A stretch of 35,012 bases of DNA from assembly GCA_903913355.1 (NCBI GenBank), contig CAIWKU010000504.1:1-35012 (forward strand), in the 5' to 3' direction. The DNA comes from an uncultured Bacteroidota bacterium (GTDB lineage Bacteria > Bacteroidota > Bacteroidia > Chitinophagales > Chitinophagaceae). Under the pieces are notes generated by a model, which was given only the letters and a program-made list of their open reading frames with translations, was not told the origin of the DNA and made no database searches. The translations under genes and the position numbers were made by a program. Below are positions 17,194-25,143 of the stretch, one piece after another (positions within the stretch are counted from its first letter, which is position 1; the number at the start of each line of letters is the position of its first letter).

Positions 17194-17201
17194 CAAAAAT
17201 A
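17194..17201 (-). promoter_or_regulatory. Candidate -7 element for the large surface-protein gene
   Basis: The minus strand reads TATTTTTG, an exact TAnnTTTG match, giving a leader of roughly 40 bases before the ATG at 17145. A weaker TAATTTTA lies closer, around 17165, as an alternative. Confidence 0.35.
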
Positions 17202-17206
17202 CCCTT

Positions 17207-17845
17207 ATGCTCCAGGTCAAATTTTTTACATTCAGCCCGATACATGAAAATACCTATCTGCTCTTTAATGAGCAGAACAAAGCTATTATAATTGATCCCG
17301 GATGTTACTTCAGCGCTGAACAGGAAACGTTAAAAAATTTTATGATTGAGAAGGGTCTAGAACCTGTTCAATTGCTCAATACGCATTGTCATTTGGACCA
17401 TGTTTTCGGGAATAAATGGGTATTTGACACCTGGGGACTGGAATTGTATATTCATTCCGGGGAGGCTGAAATGTTAAAACTAGCCCCGCTTTCAGGGGAA
17501 AGATGGGGGCTACCTTTTGATAATTATCAGGGCCCGCTTCATTTTCTCGCTGAAGGGGATACTGTATTCCTGGGTAATGAGGAGTTAAAAATCATTTTTA
17601 CTCCAGGTCATTCCCCTGCCAGTATCTGTTTTTACTCAGAAAAACATAAAATATTAATTGGCGGAGATGTACTTTTTCGGGAAAGCATCGGTCGAACCGA
17701 TTTGCCGGGTGGGAACCATGCCCTATTATTAAAAAGTATACGAGAACAATTATTTGTTCTGCCGGATGATGTAATTGTTTACCCGGGGCATGGTATGCCT
17801 ACCACAATCGGTTATGAGAAGCAGCATAACCCATTTTTACAATAA
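17207..17845 (+). CDS. MBL-fold metallo-hydrolase, glyoxalase II-like
   Basis: 212 residues, close to the length of the compact YcbL-type glyoxalase II proteins. All two-metal ligands are visible: THCHLDH (His60, His62, Asp64, His65), His135 in TPGHSPAS, Asp154 in GGDVLF and His195 in YPGHGMPTT. The stretch GDVLFRESIGRTDLPGG and the ending of the form T-I-G-Y-E-K-Q-H-N-P-F are typical of this group. Likely a cytoplasmic thioester hydrolase acting on S-lactoyl-glutathione or a related thiol adduct; Bacteroidota often lack glutathione, so the true substrate is uncertain. It is divergent from the large surface-protein gene with 61 bases between starts, and convergent with the caspase-like gene. 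Confidence 0.9.
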   Translation: MLQVKFFTFSPIHENTYLLFNEQNKAIIIDPGCYFSAEQETLKNFMIEKGLEPVQLLNTHCHLDHVFGNKWVFDTWGLELYIHSGEAEMLKLAPLSGERWGLPFDNYQGPLHFLAEGDTVFLGNEELKIIFTPGHSPASICFYSEKHKILIGGDVLFRESIGRTDLPGGNHALLLKSIREQLFVLPDDVIVYPGHGMPTTIGYEKQHNPFLQ

Positions 17846-17863
17846 TTCTTTAGAATATGCTAT

Positions 17864-20044
17864 TTATTCAGCATTTGCCTTACTATATGCCATGATAAAA
17901 ATGGCTCCCAGGTTTTTGTAGGGGGGAACATAATCATCAAAAGTTTCTTTGATACTACCCCTGAATTTGGATTCCAGGCTTTCCCATAATGAAGGCCAGT
18001 TAAGATCTTTACCCTGTCGTAAAAGCTCGCTGATATCATCTATCAACTCCTGGTTAATTACCCCTTTTCCAACTTGTTTGGAAGCAATAATATTGGCACC
18101 CGGACAAGTTTCGAGCACCTGGTTAAGGCTTTGATAGCCACCGCAACTACCCAATAATACCAGTTTAGCTGAATAGGGAAGTTTATGAATAGTGGTACGA
18201 AGAGAATAACTATGTCCGCGATGGATGGCAATAACCGGTTGCAGGCCTTTGGACGAGAGATAGGCAACCAAACTATCCTGAGAACGTTCATCCAATTCCC
18301 TGGTTTCATCCAATGGAAGATTAGAATAGATAGTTACCGGGGCGCCTTTTACCGAGCTCACTTCTACCCAATTGGGTTTTCGGGTGATTTTCCAGTTACT
18401 GTTGGCGAAACGGTTCAAAAAGGCATTGAATACTACCGGGCCACCTTTATCCCCGTAAAAGAATTGTTGTATCACAATCCTGCCAGAAGTGTCTCGTAAT
18501 AATTGGTTGGGCATATTATACACCGGGTTAATACCCAATGTTGCCGATACATCTATCCGGTTGGTAGAATCAATAGAAAGAAAAATAATATTCAGCAGGT
18601 TATATATAATCTGTCCCCTTTCATTATTCAATCGTTTACTTTCTTTCCATTTCTGTTGTACTTCTTCCAGTATCAGGTTGCGTATGGTTTGATTATATAT
18701 ACTGGCATAAGAATTGGCAACATCCACGGCATCTTCCAGGGTTTTGGTATTGTCCAGTCCGTTTACAAAACTGCGCATCAGTTTCTGCGCAGTCGCATTT
18801 TCCATCCTTCCCAAAAGATCATCGAGTGTATTGTATGAGGCACAGATTTTGATGAATTTTTTATAATAATCATAATGCAATTGCTGAAACAGGCTATCTG
18901 ATCTTGGATTTTTCATTCGCTGAAAAATTCTTGGATAGACTCCATTGACAAAACTGGAAGTATACATTTCTTCCTCCCCCAAAACAGCGAGATAATATAA
19001 TTCTTCGGGGCTGAGATGATCAATTTTTCTGAATCGAATACTTCCATTTTCTACATCATGCAGGGCATTGATATCATTGATGTACAGCTCAATGGCTTTG
19101 GATTTCAGTTTGCTGGTAAGTGCCTGAACTGCCATAGGTGTATCTCCCTGTTGCATTCTTTCAACATACTGGATCCTTGTTTTTACCAATAGCTTATAAT
19201 AGGCGTATGATGAGTCATTCAATACTTTGGGAGCGATATCATCCATGGTTAATTTTCCATGATACAGCTCATCCAGAAAAGGGAAATACATTCTACCGGT
19301 TGATTTCTTGGCCAATTCTGAAATAATTTTTACCAAGGGATGTTGTATTGCGAGAATCCTTTTTCCCAATGCATCCGACCCCGCTGCATAGGCATACAAT
19401 TCCTCCTGGTTACGGTATGCAGCAATAATGATTAAGCTGTCTGCATATTTACTTTCAGGATATCTCGCAAGAATCGCTAATACATTCCCGGGTTTTCGCT
19501 GGCATAATTTCAGCACAATCAGGTCTTTGGCTTCATTAATTCCTTTGTTGTTTTTTAAAGCATAATTATCAATCAGAATCTTACCGGTCTCAGGTTCATT
19601 GTCAGCCACCATATCCAGGAAAGATTCTCCTTTCCAGTCTGCATGCATGGCATCTGCATACGCTTTTACCAATGAGGGTAATTGGGTAGCCGTTATCGTT
19701 CTCAAGCGATAGGCCCTGATAAAACCAGATAACATTTCATTGATGCCGCGTAACCATTTGAAACGGGCATTCTCATCCAGCTTAGCATTCAGTTCAATTT
19801 CATTGCGCATTCGGTTTACGACCAACCTTACCGTGCTATCAATTGTTTTGTTAAGATCCTTATTGGTGGTAATGGCAAATAAACTTCCATCTCTGTTTCG
19901 TAAACCGGCAATCGTATCGAGGGATTGAAGGATATATTCATGGTGTAATAACCGGATAGCAGGGATTACCGGTTTTTCCTGTGAAAAAACAGCGCCTGAA
20001 AGGAATAAACCAAGAACAAAGACATATATCTTCTTCATTTTCAT
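17864..20044 (-). CDS. Exported protein of unknown function with a caspase-like C-terminal signature
   Basis: 726 residues from the ATG at 20044 (the ATG at 20038 is also possible). The start opens onto a signal peptide, MKMKKIYVFVLGLFLSGAVFSQ; the frame extends to 20077 but an exact promoter element at 20053-20060 lies inside that extension, so the longer start is rejected. Residues about 30-560 are mostly helical with no motif I recognise. The C-terminus has VIAIHRGHSYSL (His611 in this numbering) and, 23 residues on, AKLVLLGSCGGYQSL (Cys634). A strand ending in H-x-G-H or RGH, then a hydrophobic strand ending in S-C-G-G, is the layout of the His/Cys dyad in clan CD peptidases (caspase, CHAT, gingipain). 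The spacing is shorter than in classical members, so protease function is a hypothesis. It ends FDDYVPPYKNLGAIFIMAY. Confidence 0.8.
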   Translation of the reverse strand: MKMKKIYVFVLGLFLSGAVFSQEKPVIPAIRLLHHEYILQSLDTIAGLRNRDGSLFAITTNKDLNKTIDSTVRLVVNRMRNEIELNAKLDENARFKWLRGINEMLSGFIRAYRLRTITATQLPSLVKAYADAMHADWKGESFLDMVADNEPETGKILIDNYALKNNKGINEAKDLIVLKLCQRKPGNVLAILARYPESKYADSLIIIAAYRNQEELYAYAAGSDALGKRILAIQHPLVKIISELAKKSTGRMYFPFLDELYHGKLTMDDIAPKVLNDSSYAYYKLLVKTRIQYVERMQQGDTPMAVQALTSKLKSKAIELYINDINALHDVENGSIRFRKIDHLSPEELYYLAVLGEEEMYTSSFVNGVYPRIFQRMKNPRSDSLFQQLHYDYYKKFIKICASYNTLDDLLGRMENATAQKLMRSFVNGLDNTKTLEDAVDVANSYASIYNQTIRNLILEEVQQKWKESKRLNNERGQIIYNLLNIIFLSIDSTNRIDVSATLGINPVYNMPNQLLRDTSGRIVIQQFFYGDKGGPVVFNAFLNRFANSNWKITRKPNWVEVSSVKGAPVTIYSNLPLDETRELDERSQDSLVAYLSSKGLQPVIAIHRGHSYSLRTTIHKLPYSAKLVLLGSCGGYQSLNQVLETCPGANIIASKQVGKGVINQELIDDISELLRQGKDLNWPSLWESLESKFRGSIKETFDDYVPPYKNLGAIFIMAYSKANAE

Positions 20045-20052
20045 AACGTAAG

Positions 20053-20060
20053 CAAAAATA
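20053..20060 (-). promoter_or_regulatory. Candidate -7 element for the caspase-like gene; decides its start
   Basis: The minus strand reads TATTTTTG, an exact TAnnTTTG match. Transcription would begin at about 20046, so translation must start at 20044 or, leaving a short leader, 20038. Confidence 0.45.
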
Positions 20061-20070
20061 ACGTCATTTA

Positions 20071-20099
20071 TCACCAAGATGGTGAATTCGCCCGAATTC
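20071..20099. promoter_or_regulatory. Two adjacent palindromes in a divergent promoter region
   Basis: TCACC (20071-20075) pairs with GGTGA (20081-20085). The overlapping GAATTCG (20084-20090) pairs with CGAATTC (20093-20099) around two bases. Both lie upstream of the candidate promoter of the caspase-like gene and about 80 bases upstream of the response-regulator start, a fitting place for an operator. No regulator is identified. Confidence 0.35.
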
Positions 20100-20151
20100 A
20101 GTTAACAATAACATAATAAGCGTAAATGAGTGAATTGCGGTTCTTTAAAAT

Positions 20152-20159
20152 TAATTTTG
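20152..20159 (+). promoter_or_regulatory. Candidate -7 element for the response-regulator gene
   Basis: TAATTTTG matches TAnnTTTG exactly, 18 bases before the ATG at 20178. A TTG at 20135-20137 is only 14 bases upstream of it, closer than usual for a -33 element. Confidence 0.4.
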
Positions 20160-20177
20160 TGTAAACATTACGTTAAC

Positions 20178-20858
20178 ATGGAAGGTAAGCCAAAGAAGAT
20201 TTTGATTGCAGACGATGAACCGGATATTCTTGAGATAGTTAGTTATAACCTGGGAAAGGAAGGATATGAGATTTATACCGCCAAAGATGGTAATGAAGCT
20301 ATTGAAAGAGCCAAACAGCTACACCCCGATCTGATTATTCTCGATATTATGATGCCTAAGAAAACAGGGGTGGAAGTATGCCAAATCCTTCGCTCCCAAC
20401 CCGCTTTTCAGGATACACTCATCATTTTTCTGACTGCTTTGAGTGATGAGGCTTCTCAAATTAAAGGATTGGAAACAGGGGCAGATGATTATGTTAGCAA
20501 ACCGATTAGTCCCAAAGTACTGGTAAGCAGGGTAAATGCTATTTTCAGAAGAATCAATAATAAAGAAACAGGAAAAAGCATACAGGTTGGTAATATCAAT
20601 ATTGATCCTGTTAAATTTCTGGTTACCATTAACGATCTTGAAGTGATTCTTGCCAAAAAAGAATTTGAATTGCTTTACCTCCTGGCATCCCGCCCGGGCC
20701 GAGTATTTTTACGCAACGAGATCCTTTCGCAGGTTTGGGGAAATGATGTAATTGTTGGCGACCGTACAATTGATGTACATATTAGAAAAGTGAGGCAAAA
20801 ACTGGGAGTTGACTGCATTACCACTGTAAAAGGGGTGGGTTATAAATTTGAAGCCTGA
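20178..20858 (+). CDS. Response regulator, OmpR/PhoB family
   Basis: 226 residues from the ATG at 20178; the 16 residues upstream in frame are not part of the family and lie across the candidate promoter. The receiver domain (about 7-122) has the acidic pocket ADDEP, phosphoacceptor Asp56 in LIILDIMMP, Thr/Ala in LTAL and Lys in VSKPIS. The C-terminal winged helix (about 132-226) has GDRTIDVHIRKVRQKLG and TVKGVGYKFE. It pairs with the histidine kinase 97 bases downstream. The following DUF47 and PiT phosphate transporter genes make a PhoB-like, phosphate-sensing role likely but not proven. Confidence 0.93.
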   Translation: MEGKPKKILIADDEPDILEIVSYNLGKEGYEIYTAKDGNEAIERAKQLHPDLIILDIMMPKKTGVEVCQILRSQPAFQDTLIIFLTALSDEASQIKGLETGADDYVSKPISPKVLVSRVNAIFRRINNKETGKSIQVGNINIDPVKFLVTINDLEVILAKKEFELLYLLASRPGRVFLRNEILSQVWGNDVIVGDRTIDVHIRKVRQKLGVDCITTVKGVGYKFEA

Positions 20859-20955
20859 TAGCCTGTTTTCCTAGTTAAGTTGCTGTATAAAAACTAAATT
20901 GCTGCTGTTATCGGCCGCAAATAGTTTTACGACCTGTTACAACTGATGATCCCGC

Positions 20956-22005
20956 ATGTTTAAAACCAAAAACCTTTCCCCCCAGCAATTATCTGCATTT
21001 ACGGCAATCATTTTGTCTGTACCCATTTCTTTGGGTATCTGGATACTCAGGCCTGATTGGATCATTGCCCTGGTATCATTGGTAATTACTTTTATTGGAA
21101 GTTATTTTCTGATCCGTTTTGTGCTGGAATCCTTTATCTATAGGAAGATCAAACTGATCTATAAGTTTATTTACCAGACCAAAGCCACAAAAAGAGAAGA
21201 AACCTATTATAAATATATTTTACCCCAAAAAGGGATCGACGAAGTAAGAGAAGATGTGGAGCAATGGGCCGAACAAAGAAAAGCCGAGATTGAATTGCTG
21301 AGAACCAATGAAGCTTATCGCAAAGAATTTCTCCAAAATCTGGCACATGAATTCAAAACACCCATTTTTGCTATCCAGGGATATGTAGACACTTTACTAA
21401 ACGGAGCGATAGATAGTCCGGAAGTCAGCAAACGCTTTCTGGAAAATGCCGCCCGCAATGTAGACAGAATGGTAAACCTCGTGGAGGATCTGGATGAGAT
21501 TTCGAGATTGGAAAGCGGCGAACAACCCTTGTATAAAGAGAATTTTGTAATCCAGGATATTATCCGGGAAACTTATGAAACCCTGTCTATTAAAACAGCG
21601 GCCAGAAATATCAAATGCAGTATCAAAAAAGGCTGCGAGTCGCCTGTGACTGTTTTTGCCGACAAGGAAAAAATACGACAGGTAATTATCAATTTGCTGG
21701 AAAATGCTACCAAATATGGCAAATATGACGGGAGTATTGTTGCCAGTATTTATACAACCGACGGAAAACATGTACTGATTGAATTTAGTGATGATGGTAT
21801 CGGAATCTCTGAAGAACACCTGCCCAGGATTTTTGAAAGATTTTACCGTACCGACAGGGGACGTAGCCGGGATATAGGGGGTACCGGGTTGGGGTTGGCC
21901 ATTTGTAAGCATATTATTGAGGCCCATGGACAAACCATGCACGTAAGAAGTAAGCTGGATGTGGGTACTACCATTGGATTTACCCTGGATACCAAAAAAG
22001 ACTAA
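20956..22005 (+). CDS. Sensor histidine kinase, two transmembrane segments, no periplasmic sensor domain
   Basis: 349 residues. Two transmembrane helices (about 13-30 and 34-57) are joined by a turn of a few residues, so there is essentially no external domain. A short linker without a recognisable HAMP or PAS domain leads to the H-box EFLQNLAHEFKTPIFAI (His131). The ATPase domain has the N-box INLLENATKYGK, G1 FSDDGIGI, the F-box FERFYRTDRG and G2 GGTGLGLAICKHI. It should phosphorylate the adjacent response regulator. A kinase lacking an external sensor often reads membrane state or a partner protein, as E. coli PhoR reads the Pst/PhoU machinery; here DUF47/PiT downstream would be a parallel, which is inference. 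Confidence 0.93.
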   Translation: MFKTKNLSPQQLSAFTAIILSVPISLGIWILRPDWIIALVSLVITFIGSYFLIRFVLESFIYRKIKLIYKFIYQTKATKREETYYKYILPQKGIDEVREDVEQWAEQRKAEIELLRTNEAYRKEFLQNLAHEFKTPIFAIQGYVDTLLNGAIDSPEVSKRFLENAARNVDRMVNLVEDLDEISRLESGEQPLYKENFVIQDIIRETYETLSIKTAARNIKCSIKKGCESPVTVFADKEKIRQVIINLLENATKYGKYDGSIVASIYTTDGKHVLIEFSDDGIGISEEHLPRIFERFYRTDRGRSRDIGGTGLGLAICKHIIEAHGQTMHVRSKLDVGTTIGFTLDTKKD

Positions 22006-22013
22006 ATGAAAAA

Positions 22014-22033
22014 GCCCCAATAGAGATCGGGGC
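22014..22033 (-). terminator. Weak GC hairpin after the histidine kinase gene
   Basis: GCCCC at 22014-22018 pairs with GGGGC at 22029-22033. The T run lies on the minus strand (A run before 22014 on plus), although no minus-strand gene ends here; on plus there is no T tract. It may still slow or end the kinase transcript. Confidence 0.35.
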
Positions 22034-22232
22034 AATTACATGAGAAAAATGCTACCATTGCTATGAACAGATTGTAAAATTGCCAGGTAAGTATTAAGAA
22101 ATAATGAACCCAATGCAATGAAAATATTATCAATTCTAAAACCTTTTTGAAAATGATAAAGAAAAACGTAAATATGCAATATTATCTAATCGTTAATTAT
22201 TCTTCACCCCGGCTCTATCGGTTTCATAACCC

Positions 22233-22240
22233 TATTTTTG
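22233..22240 (+). promoter_or_regulatory. Candidate -7 element for the DUF47-PiT operon
   Basis: TATTTTTG matches TAnnTTTG exactly, 16 bases before the ATG at 22256. It implies a transcript separate from the two-component genes. No TTG is seen at the -33 distance. The rest of the 250-base gap is AT-rich with no gene. Confidence 0.4.
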
Positions 22241-22255
22241 CCTAAATTTTAATGT

Positions 22256-22903
22256 ATGGGTATCAACAACTTCGGACGCTTTTTCATGCCAAAGAACAAA
22301 GTCTTCTATGAACTTTTCGAAGACGTAGCAGAAAAAGTTCACGAAATGGGCATCAAACTCAAAGAAATGGTAAGCGAGGCCGATTCAAATAAACGTGCTT
22401 CCATATTGGCTCAGATTGAAGACCTGGAGCATAAAAATGATGATAATACCCATCGCATTTTCACAGAACTGGGCAGAAATTTCATTACCCCTTTCGATCG
22501 GGAGGATATTCACTACCTGGCGACTGCCCTGGATGATATATGTGATTATATCTATGCGTCTTCAAAAAAGATTAATTTTTACAGTGTAAACCCAAATGAT
22601 ACCGGTATCCAGAAAATGGCAGATCTGATTTTGCAGGGTTCGATTGAGATCAAAAAAGCGGTAATGGGACTGCGGGATATGAAAAATCTTCGTGAAATGA
22701 CTGAAGCGATGGTTAAGGTAAATAGCATAGAAAATCAGGCAGATGACGTATTTGATATGAGTATTGAAATGCTTTTTCAGCAGGAAAATGATTTCAAGGA
22801 AGTGATCAAGAAAAGAGAAATTTATCAGGTAATGGAAATCGTTACCGATAAATGTGAGGACGCAGCCAATGTGATTGAGTCTATTATCATCAAATACGCA
22901 TAG
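22256..22903 (+). CDS. DUF47 (PhoU-like) accessory protein of phosphate transport
   Basis: 215 residues, all predicted helical and rich in charged residues. The opening MGINNFGRFFMPKNKVFYELFEDVAEKV, the EDLEHKNDDNTHRIF stretch, FITPFDREDIHYLATALDDICDYI and the closing DKCEDAANVIESIIIKYA are the known pattern of DUF47/PhoU-like proteins, with the acidic metal-binding E/D-x-x-x-D motifs kept. Proteins of this family are encoded next to PiT transporters and are thought to control them. The PiT gene follows 85 bases later. Start taken at the first ATG because the residues before Met11 match the family. Confidence 0.92.
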   Translation: MGINNFGRFFMPKNKVFYELFEDVAEKVHEMGIKLKEMVSEADSNKRASILAQIEDLEHKNDDNTHRIFTELGRNFITPFDREDIHYLATALDDICDYIYASSKKINFYSVNPNDTGIQKMADLILQGSIEIKKAVMGLRDMKNLREMTEAMVKVNSIENQADDVFDMSIEMLFQQENDFKEVIKKREIYQVMEIVTDKCEDAANVIESIIIKYA

Positions 22904-22907
22904 TTTT

Positions 22908-22984
22908 TTAATTAGCAATTAGCAATTAAACCAGCTAATAAAATATGCCTAATTATTAATTGTTAATTATTATTTACTAATTAT
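22908..22984. repeat. Heptamer arrays forming an imperfect inverted repeat between DUF47 and PiT genes
   Basis: The left part is ATTAGCA twice plus ATTA (22911-22928). The right part is five 7-base units, TAATTAT, TAATTGT, TAATTAT, TATTTAC, TAATTAT (22950-22984), which are near reverse complements of the left units. It fills the whole 85-base gap and could fold in the mRNA just before the transporter start codon. Confidence 0.85.
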
Positions 22985-22988
22985 CCTT

Positions 22989-24029
22989 ATGCTCACTTTA
23001 CTCATAGTTATCATTGTTCTGGCTTTTATTTTCGATTACATCAATGGGTTCCATGATGCGGCCAATTCCATTGCTACGATTGTTTCTACTAAAGTACTCA
23101 CCCCTTTTCAGGCTGTTTTATGGGCAGCATTTTTTAATTTTCTTGCTTTCTTTATTGCAAAATATATATTCAAGGATTTCGGAATTGGCAACACGGTTGC
23201 TAAGTGGATTCATTCTGAATTTATTACCCTTCCAGTTATATTAGCTGGTATTATAGCAGCTATTATCTGGAACCTGACAACCTGGTGGTTTGGTATACCT
23301 TCCAGTTCATCACATACATTAATGGGCGGCTTTGTAGGAGCAGCTCTGGCACATGCCCATGGATTCACTACTTCTACGGGTGATGTGATTAATTACTCCA
23401 AAGTAATCCCTACTTTCTTATTTATTTTTCTGGCTCCGCTGATAGGGATGGTCATTGCCTTTTTTATAACCATATTAATTGTGCATATCTGTAAAAGATC
23501 CAATCCCTATAAAGCAGAAAACTGGTTTAAAAGACTTCAATTGCTTTCTTCCGCTGCATTTAGTCTGGGGCATGGCAGTAATGATGCACAAAAGGTAATG
23601 GGTTTGGTAGGTGCTGCGGTTATTTATTACGAGGGTACCAAAGGTAACCATATGACGTTTAACCAGTTTGCTGAAAATTATAGCTGGGTGCCTTTTACCA
23701 GTTTCCTCTGTATTGGTTTGGGAACGATGAGCGGTGGATGGAAGATTGTAAAAACCATGGGTACCCGCATTACCAAAGTAACTCCATTAGAAGGTGTAGC
23801 GGCTGAAACTGCCGGTGCGATAACCCTATTCCTGACAGAACACTTTAAAATACCCGTTTCTACCACACATACGATTACCGGTTCCATTATTGGCGTGGGT
23901 GCTACCAAAAGATTAAGCGCGGTAAGATGGGGAGTAACCGTAAATCTTCTCTGGGCATGGATTTTAACCATCCCTATTTCTGCAATACTTGCCGCCCTTG
24001 TTTATTATGCATTAAAATTATTTATCTGA
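22989..24029 (+). CDS. pit: Inorganic phosphate transporter, PiT family
   Basis: 346 residues of highly hydrophobic sequence with about ten membrane segments. Both halves carry the PiT signature: DYINGFHDAANSIATIVST near the N-terminus and LSSAAFSLGHGSNDAQKVMG in the middle, with further hallmark stretches WWFGIPSSSSHTLMGGFVGA and HFKIPVSTTHTITGSIIGVG. It carries metal-phosphate across the inner membrane using the ion gradient. It is translated from the same direction as the DUF47 gene and almost surely co-transcribed. The ATG at 22989 is the only start compatible with the first helix. Confidence 0.95.
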   Translation: MLTLLIVIIVLAFIFDYINGFHDAANSIATIVSTKVLTPFQAVLWAAFFNFLAFFIAKYIFKDFGIGNTVAKWIHSEFITLPVILAGIIAAIIWNLTTWWFGIPSSSSHTLMGGFVGAALAHAHGFTTSTGDVINYSKVIPTFLFIFLAPLIGMVIAFFITILIVHICKRSNPYKAENWFKRLQLLSSAAFSLGHGSNDAQKVMGLVGAAVIYYEGTKGNHMTFNQFAENYSWVPFTSFLCIGLGTMSGGWKIVKTMGTRITKVTPLEGVAAETAGAITLFLTEHFKIPVSTTHTITGSIIGVGATKRLSAVRWGVTVNLLWAWILTIPISAILAALVYYALKLFI

Positions 24030-24091
24030 TCCATCCCCATTGATAGTATTTATCGGATATATCAATTTATCTTGCAGTACATTTTTTTACT

Positions 24092-25135
24092 ATGGCTAAG
24101 ATTCTTGTAACCGGAGGCTGCGGCTATATTGGTTCGCACACCATTATTGACCTTCTTGAGAATGGATATTCCGTTATTTCCATCGATGATAATTCACGGT
24201 CTACTGCTTATGCTGTAAATGGCATTGAACAGATCACCGGAAAGAAGATAAAAAATTATAAAGTTGACCTGAAAAATTTCGACGAAACACGGGCTGTTTT
24301 CCAGGAAAATGAAGATATCACCGGCATCATCCATTTTGCCGCCTATAAAGCCGTTGGCGAATCTGTGGCCGAGCCATTACGGTATTATGAGAATAATATG
24401 TTTGGCCTGATTAACCTGCTGAAATGTGTACAGGAATTTGATATTCCTTATTTTGTTTTTTCATCCTCCTGCACGGTATATGGCAACCCGGATAGTATTC
24501 CGGTAACTGAATTATCCCCTACCAAAAAAGCAGAATCTCCTTATGGTGCTACCAAACAAATGGGTGAAGAGATATTAAGGGATTTTACAAAAATTGATGG
24601 TATTCGTTCTGCTATTTTACTACGGTATTTTAATCCGGTTGGTGCACATCCATCCGGGTTAATTGGCGAGGTACCTGTTGGCAGGCCACAAAACCTGGTT
24701 CCAGCCATCACACAAACTGCCATTGGTAAACTACCTAAAATGCTGGTTCATGGAAACGATTATCCAACTAGAGATGGCAGTTGTGTAAGAGATTATATCC
24801 ACGTATCTGATATTGCCAGTGCGCATACGCTTGCCTTGCAATACCTCATAAACAATGAAAACCAAAGCCCCTGCGATGTATTTAATCTAGGAACCGGTAA
24901 TGGCATCAGTGTTTTAGAAGCCATTCACACTTTTGAAGAAGTCAGTGGTGTAAAACTCAATTATGAAATAGGTCCACGCCGTCCGGGTGATGTAATTGCT
25001 ATTTATGCCAACAATGACGAAGCAGTTAACCGTCTGGGCTGGAAAATCAAATACGGTATTAAGGATATGATGAAAACTGCCTGGGACTGGGAACTGAAAA
25101 TTAAAGAAGCCGAAGAAAAAGTAAAAAGCAACTAA
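24092..25135 (+). CDS. galE: UDP-glucose 4-epimerase
   Basis: 347 residues of the extended short-chain dehydrogenase fold. The NAD-binding motif TGGCGYIGSH is at residues 7-16, the catalytic Ser126 lies in FSSSCTVYG, and Tyr151/Lys155 lie in SPYGATK. RYFNPVGAHPSGLIGE, the substrate stretch GRPQNLVPAITQTA and RDYIHVSDIA identify GalE rather than another sugar epimerase. It interconverts UDP-glucose and UDP-galactose for the Leloir pathway and for surface polysaccharides. The usual Ala in SSSATVYG is Cys here (Cys127). No other gal or polysaccharide gene is nearby. It converges with prfA with four bases between stops. Confidence 0.95.
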   Translation: MAKILVTGGCGYIGSHTIIDLLENGYSVISIDDNSRSTAYAVNGIEQITGKKIKNYKVDLKNFDETRAVFQENEDITGIIHFAAYKAVGESVAEPLRYYENNMFGLINLLKCVQEFDIPYFVFSSSCTVYGNPDSIPVTELSPTKKAESPYGATKQMGEEILRDFTKIDGIRSAILLRYFNPVGAHPSGLIGEVPVGRPQNLVPAITQTAIGKLPKMLVHGNDYPTRDGSCVRDYIHVSDIASAHTLALQYLINNENQSPCDVFNLGTGNGISVLEAIHTFEEVSGVKLNYEIGPRRPGDVIAIYANNDEAVNRLGWKIKYGIKDMMKTAWDWELKIKEAEEKVKSN

Positions 25136-25143
25136 GCTTTTAC
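25121..25143. terminator. Possible shared hairpin across the galE and prfA stop codons
   Basis: AAAAGC at 25124-25129 pairs with GCTTTT at 25136-25141, with the galE stop in the loop and the prfA stop overlapping the right arm. The stem is short and AU-rich, so its strength is doubtful. Confidence 0.35.

Noticed and set aside
21397..22035. 212-codon open frame on the minus strand
   Set aside because: Antisense to the histidine kinase catalytic domains, all of which are intact on the plus strand. The GC hairpin at 22014-22033 overlaps its start, not its end.
22006..22255. Riboswitch or small RNA in the gap before DUF47
   Set aside because: Apart from one 5-base GC stem and a promoter element the gap is AT-rich without a recognisable conserved fold.
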